Positions 4,051 to 5,764 of a stretch of 5,764 nt of DNA are shown piece by piece. Each line of letters opens with the position of its first letter. Position 1 is the first letter of the stretch. The translations under genes were made by a program, and so were the position numbers. This DNA comes from an uncultured Sulfolobales archaeon (lineage in GTDB: Archaea; Thermoproteota; Thermoprotei_A; Sulfolobales; Desulfurococcaceae). The DNA is taken from contig CALKYD010000022.1 of assembly GCA_938003605.1 (NCBI GenBank), positions 1-5,764 on the forward strand, read 5' to 3'. The notes under the pieces are model-generated. The model made no database searches. It saw only the letters and a program-made list of their open reading frames with translations, and was not told the DNA's origin.

Positions 4051-5764
4051 TTAATTCATGAAGGAGCCTATGTCCTCTGGCGCTCTATATCCTGGAGCGC
4101 TATTAATGATCTCTATTATGTTCGGGCTCCTCAAACTCTCTATGAACTTCCCCACCTCCCTTTTCTCTAACGACTCTCTGCTGACTAGGAAGTCGTATTG
4201 CTCCCAAGTAAGTGGTAGGAACTCTAGCCCGTATTGTCTAGCTACATACTCTACAGCTATCCCTACGTCAGCTCTACCATGTTTTACTGCTAGAGCTACT
4301 GCTGTGTGGGACTTGACTTCATAGCTGTAGCCCCTAATGGATTTAGCTAGCTCCTTTAATTCTAAGCCCATTTCCCTAGCTAACTTCCCTAACTCAAGGT
4401 CTAGGTATACTCTTACTCCAGCTCCACGGGGTCTATTGACTATGACTACGTCGCTTCTAACGAAGTCCCTAACGCTCTTGATATTCTTTGGATTGCCCTT
4501 ACTGAGTACAAGCCCTATCCTACGGTCAAAGCCTCTAACTAAGACTGCTTTCTCTAAAACTCCGTACTTTCGTAGGAAGGCCACATTGTATGTGAGAGTC
4601 TCTTCATCAAGTAAGTGAGTTGGAGCTATGTCGGCTTCACCGTTCCTTACTGCAAGCCACCCCCCAGTGCTTCCAACTGATAGCACTCTAGATACGTGGG
4701 CTAAGCCCATTGCTGATAGAAGTCTGTGCAGTATTGGGTCATTGCTTCCAACGATGTTGATTAGTGGAATCCTGCTCCTTTCATGGAATAACCTCACTAC
4801 GACTTCATCTCCTTCAACAACTATGTCCTTCTCTGAATCGAGCAAGGCATAGCCATCGCAAATAGCTAGCGGGGATAAGTCCCCGCTCCTGGAGTGAGCT
4901 GGTAAAGCAATGTACCCCCCTCCCCTATTAATTAGTAGAACTGGGTAGAACCAGACTATCCCAAGAGGCTTCCTAATCCTATAGTTGATCCTTGCTTTAA
5001 CTTCTTGAATTACTTCGCTTCTTAAACCAGCCATCCTCGCGATCAATGGCTTAACGACCTCGTTAAAGACAATGAAGCATGAGAGGGGGAATCCTGGAAG
5101 CCCTATGAGTAGCTTTCCTCTAGATACAGCTATAACGGTAGGCTTACCCGGCTTTACCTTCAATCCATGGATAATTATTTCTCCAAGGCTTTCGAAAACT
5201 CTGTACACTAAGTCCCCTAGGCCTGCTGAAGTGCCGCCGCTAGTGATAACTACATCGTATTCATCGAGGGCTTTGCTGACTGCATCCATGATTGCGCTAT
5301 AGTTGTCTGGCAGGAGGCCGAGGAACTCTGCTTCAACACCCATGTTGATTAGGGATGAAGCGATCAAGTGTCCGTCCACATCGTATACCGTTCCATCAGT
5401 TAGCTCCTCCCACGGCTCAACGACTTCCCTACCTGTTGAAAACACTGCTGCCTTCACTTTCCTATAGACTTTAACTCTCCACATTCCTAGGCCTGCTAGC
5501 AGAGCTATTTCCCTAGGAGTGATCACTGTGCCTTCAACTAGGACTAGGTCTCCTAAACTAATGTCGCTGCCTGCTGTAACTACGTTTTCCCCTGGCACAA
5601 CGCTTCTGTAAACAGTTACTTCACTGCCGCTCTTCCTCGCGTACTCCTCCATTACTACTCCTGTTGCTCCACGGGGAATCATTGAGCCAGTCGCTACTTC
5701 GACGGCTTCCCCCGCCATGACTTCAATCACTGGCTTCTCGCCTGCTTCCACTCCACCAATTAAG
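4051..5764 (-). CDS. MoeA fused to a C-terminal PBP-like (LysR-substrate-type) domain, 5' end outside the window
   Basis: The gene is cut by the right edge. The frame stays open to the last base, and the GTG at 5751 is probably an internal valine of LIGGVEAGEKPV, so about 570 codons are visible and the MoeA N-terminus with its DGYA motif is missing. Counting from that valine, MoeA landmarks are EVATGSMIPRGATGVVM at 18-34, GENVVTAGSD at 54-63, STGREVV at 105-111, SGGTSAGLGD at 171-180, KVKPGKP at 198-204 and GLPGFPLS at 217-224, with the beta domain to about 322. From about 328 follows a 235-residue domain with IVGSND at 333-338, STGGWLAVRNGEADIAP at 361-377, HLLDEETLTYN at 379-389 and HGRADVGIAVEYVARQYG at 491-508, the pattern of the PBP-like domain (PF12727) that archaeal MoeA fusions carry. 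MoeA inserts Mo or W into adenylyl-molybdopterin; the added domain may bind the oxyanion, which is inference. Confidence 0.93.
   Translation of the reverse strand, partial: LIGGVEAGEKPVIEVMAGEAVEVATGSMIPRGATGVVMEEYARKSGSEVTVYRSVVPGENVVTAGSDISLGDLVLVEGTVITPREIALLAGLGMWRVKVYRKVKAAVFSTGREVVEPWEELTDGTVYDVDGHLIASSLINMGVEAEFLGLLPDNYSAIMDAVSKALDEYDVVITSGGTSAGLGDLVYRVFESLGEIIIHGLKVKPGKPTVIAVSRGKLLIGLPGFPLSCFIVFNEVVKPLIARMAGLRSEVIQEVKARINYRIRKPLGIVWFYPVLLINRGGGYIALPAHSRSGDLSPLAICDGYALLDSEKDIVVEGDEVVVRLFHERSRIPLINIVGSNDPILHRLLSAMGLAHVSRVLSVGSTGGWLAVRNGEADIAPTHLLDEETLTYNVAFLRKYGVLEKAVLVRGFDRRIGLVLSKGNPKNIKSVRDFVRSDVVIVNRPRGAGVRVYLDLELGKLAREMGLELKELAKSIRGYSYEVKSHTAVALAVKHGRADVGIAVEYVARQYGLEFLPLTWEQYDFLVSRESLEKREVGKFIESLRSPNIIEIINSAPGYRAPEDIGSFMN

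Noticed and set aside
4058..5302. Plus-strand open frames opposite the MoeA fusion
   Set aside because: Each lies over well-conserved MoeA or PBP-domain sequence on the other strand, and the translations are Ser/Thr/Pro-rich and unlike real proteins.
5749..5751. GTG at 5751 as the true start of the second MoeA
   Set aside because: The frame is open upstream to the window edge and reads LIGGVEAGEKPV, matching an internal part of MoeA, and the N-terminal domain motifs would be missing. The gene is partial, not truncated.
1..5764. Mobile element, toxin-antitoxin pair, CRISPR array or defence system
   Set aside because: No transposase, integrase, nuclease or regularly spaced repeats were seen. 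The RHH-like protein has no adjacent small toxin gene.

Overview
The window looks like chromosomal DNA from a thermophilic archaeon, most likely a Thermoproteota (crenarchaeal) lineage. The reasons are two GC-rich tRNA genes without encoded CCA, one with a bulge-helix-bulge intron at 37/38; the A1-U72 pair of an archaeal tRNA-Gln; GGTG/GGAGGT-type ribosome binding sites with frequent GTG and TTG starts; AT-rich TATA-like boxes; and heavy AGG/AGA arginine codon use. The genus cannot be named from this sequence alone.

Layout: bases 1-182 carry tRNA-Gln(CUG) and an intron-containing tRNA-Thr(UGU), five bases apart on the + strand. A minus-strand MoaB/MogA-type molybdopterin adenylyltransferase (199-693) converges on them. 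It is divergent from a + strand MoeA-family gene (825-2102) across a 131-base promoter region. Downstream of moeA on the same strand are a six-helix LysE/RhtB-like exporter (about 2150-2797) and a 159-residue protein with spaced Cys/His residues that I cannot assign (2892-3371). Two minus-strand genes follow: a 207-residue protein with a ribbon-helix-helix-like N-terminus (3361-3984), whose end overlaps the end of the previous gene by 11 bases, and a second MoeA fused to a C-terminal periplasmic-binding-protein-like domain (4051 to beyond the right edge).

How they fit together: three of the six proteins belong to the last steps of molybdenum/tungsten cofactor synthesis. MoaB activates molybdopterin by adenylylation and MoeA inserts the metal. 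The two MoeA proteins differ clearly. The stand-alone one has substitutions at usually conserved cleft motifs (Asn in place of the Asp of the DNSAMDGYA motif, GGSS, PGRTT, LSGNP). The fused one keeps GGTS and PGKP and adds a domain related to oxyanion-binding proteins. That pattern suits a division of labour, perhaps Mo versus W or delivery versus insertion, but this is inference. The exporter, the Cys/His protein and the RHH-like protein are linked to the cofactor genes only by position.

There is no mobile element, CRISPR array or long non-coding stretch. The longest gap without a gene is the 131-base divergent promoter region.
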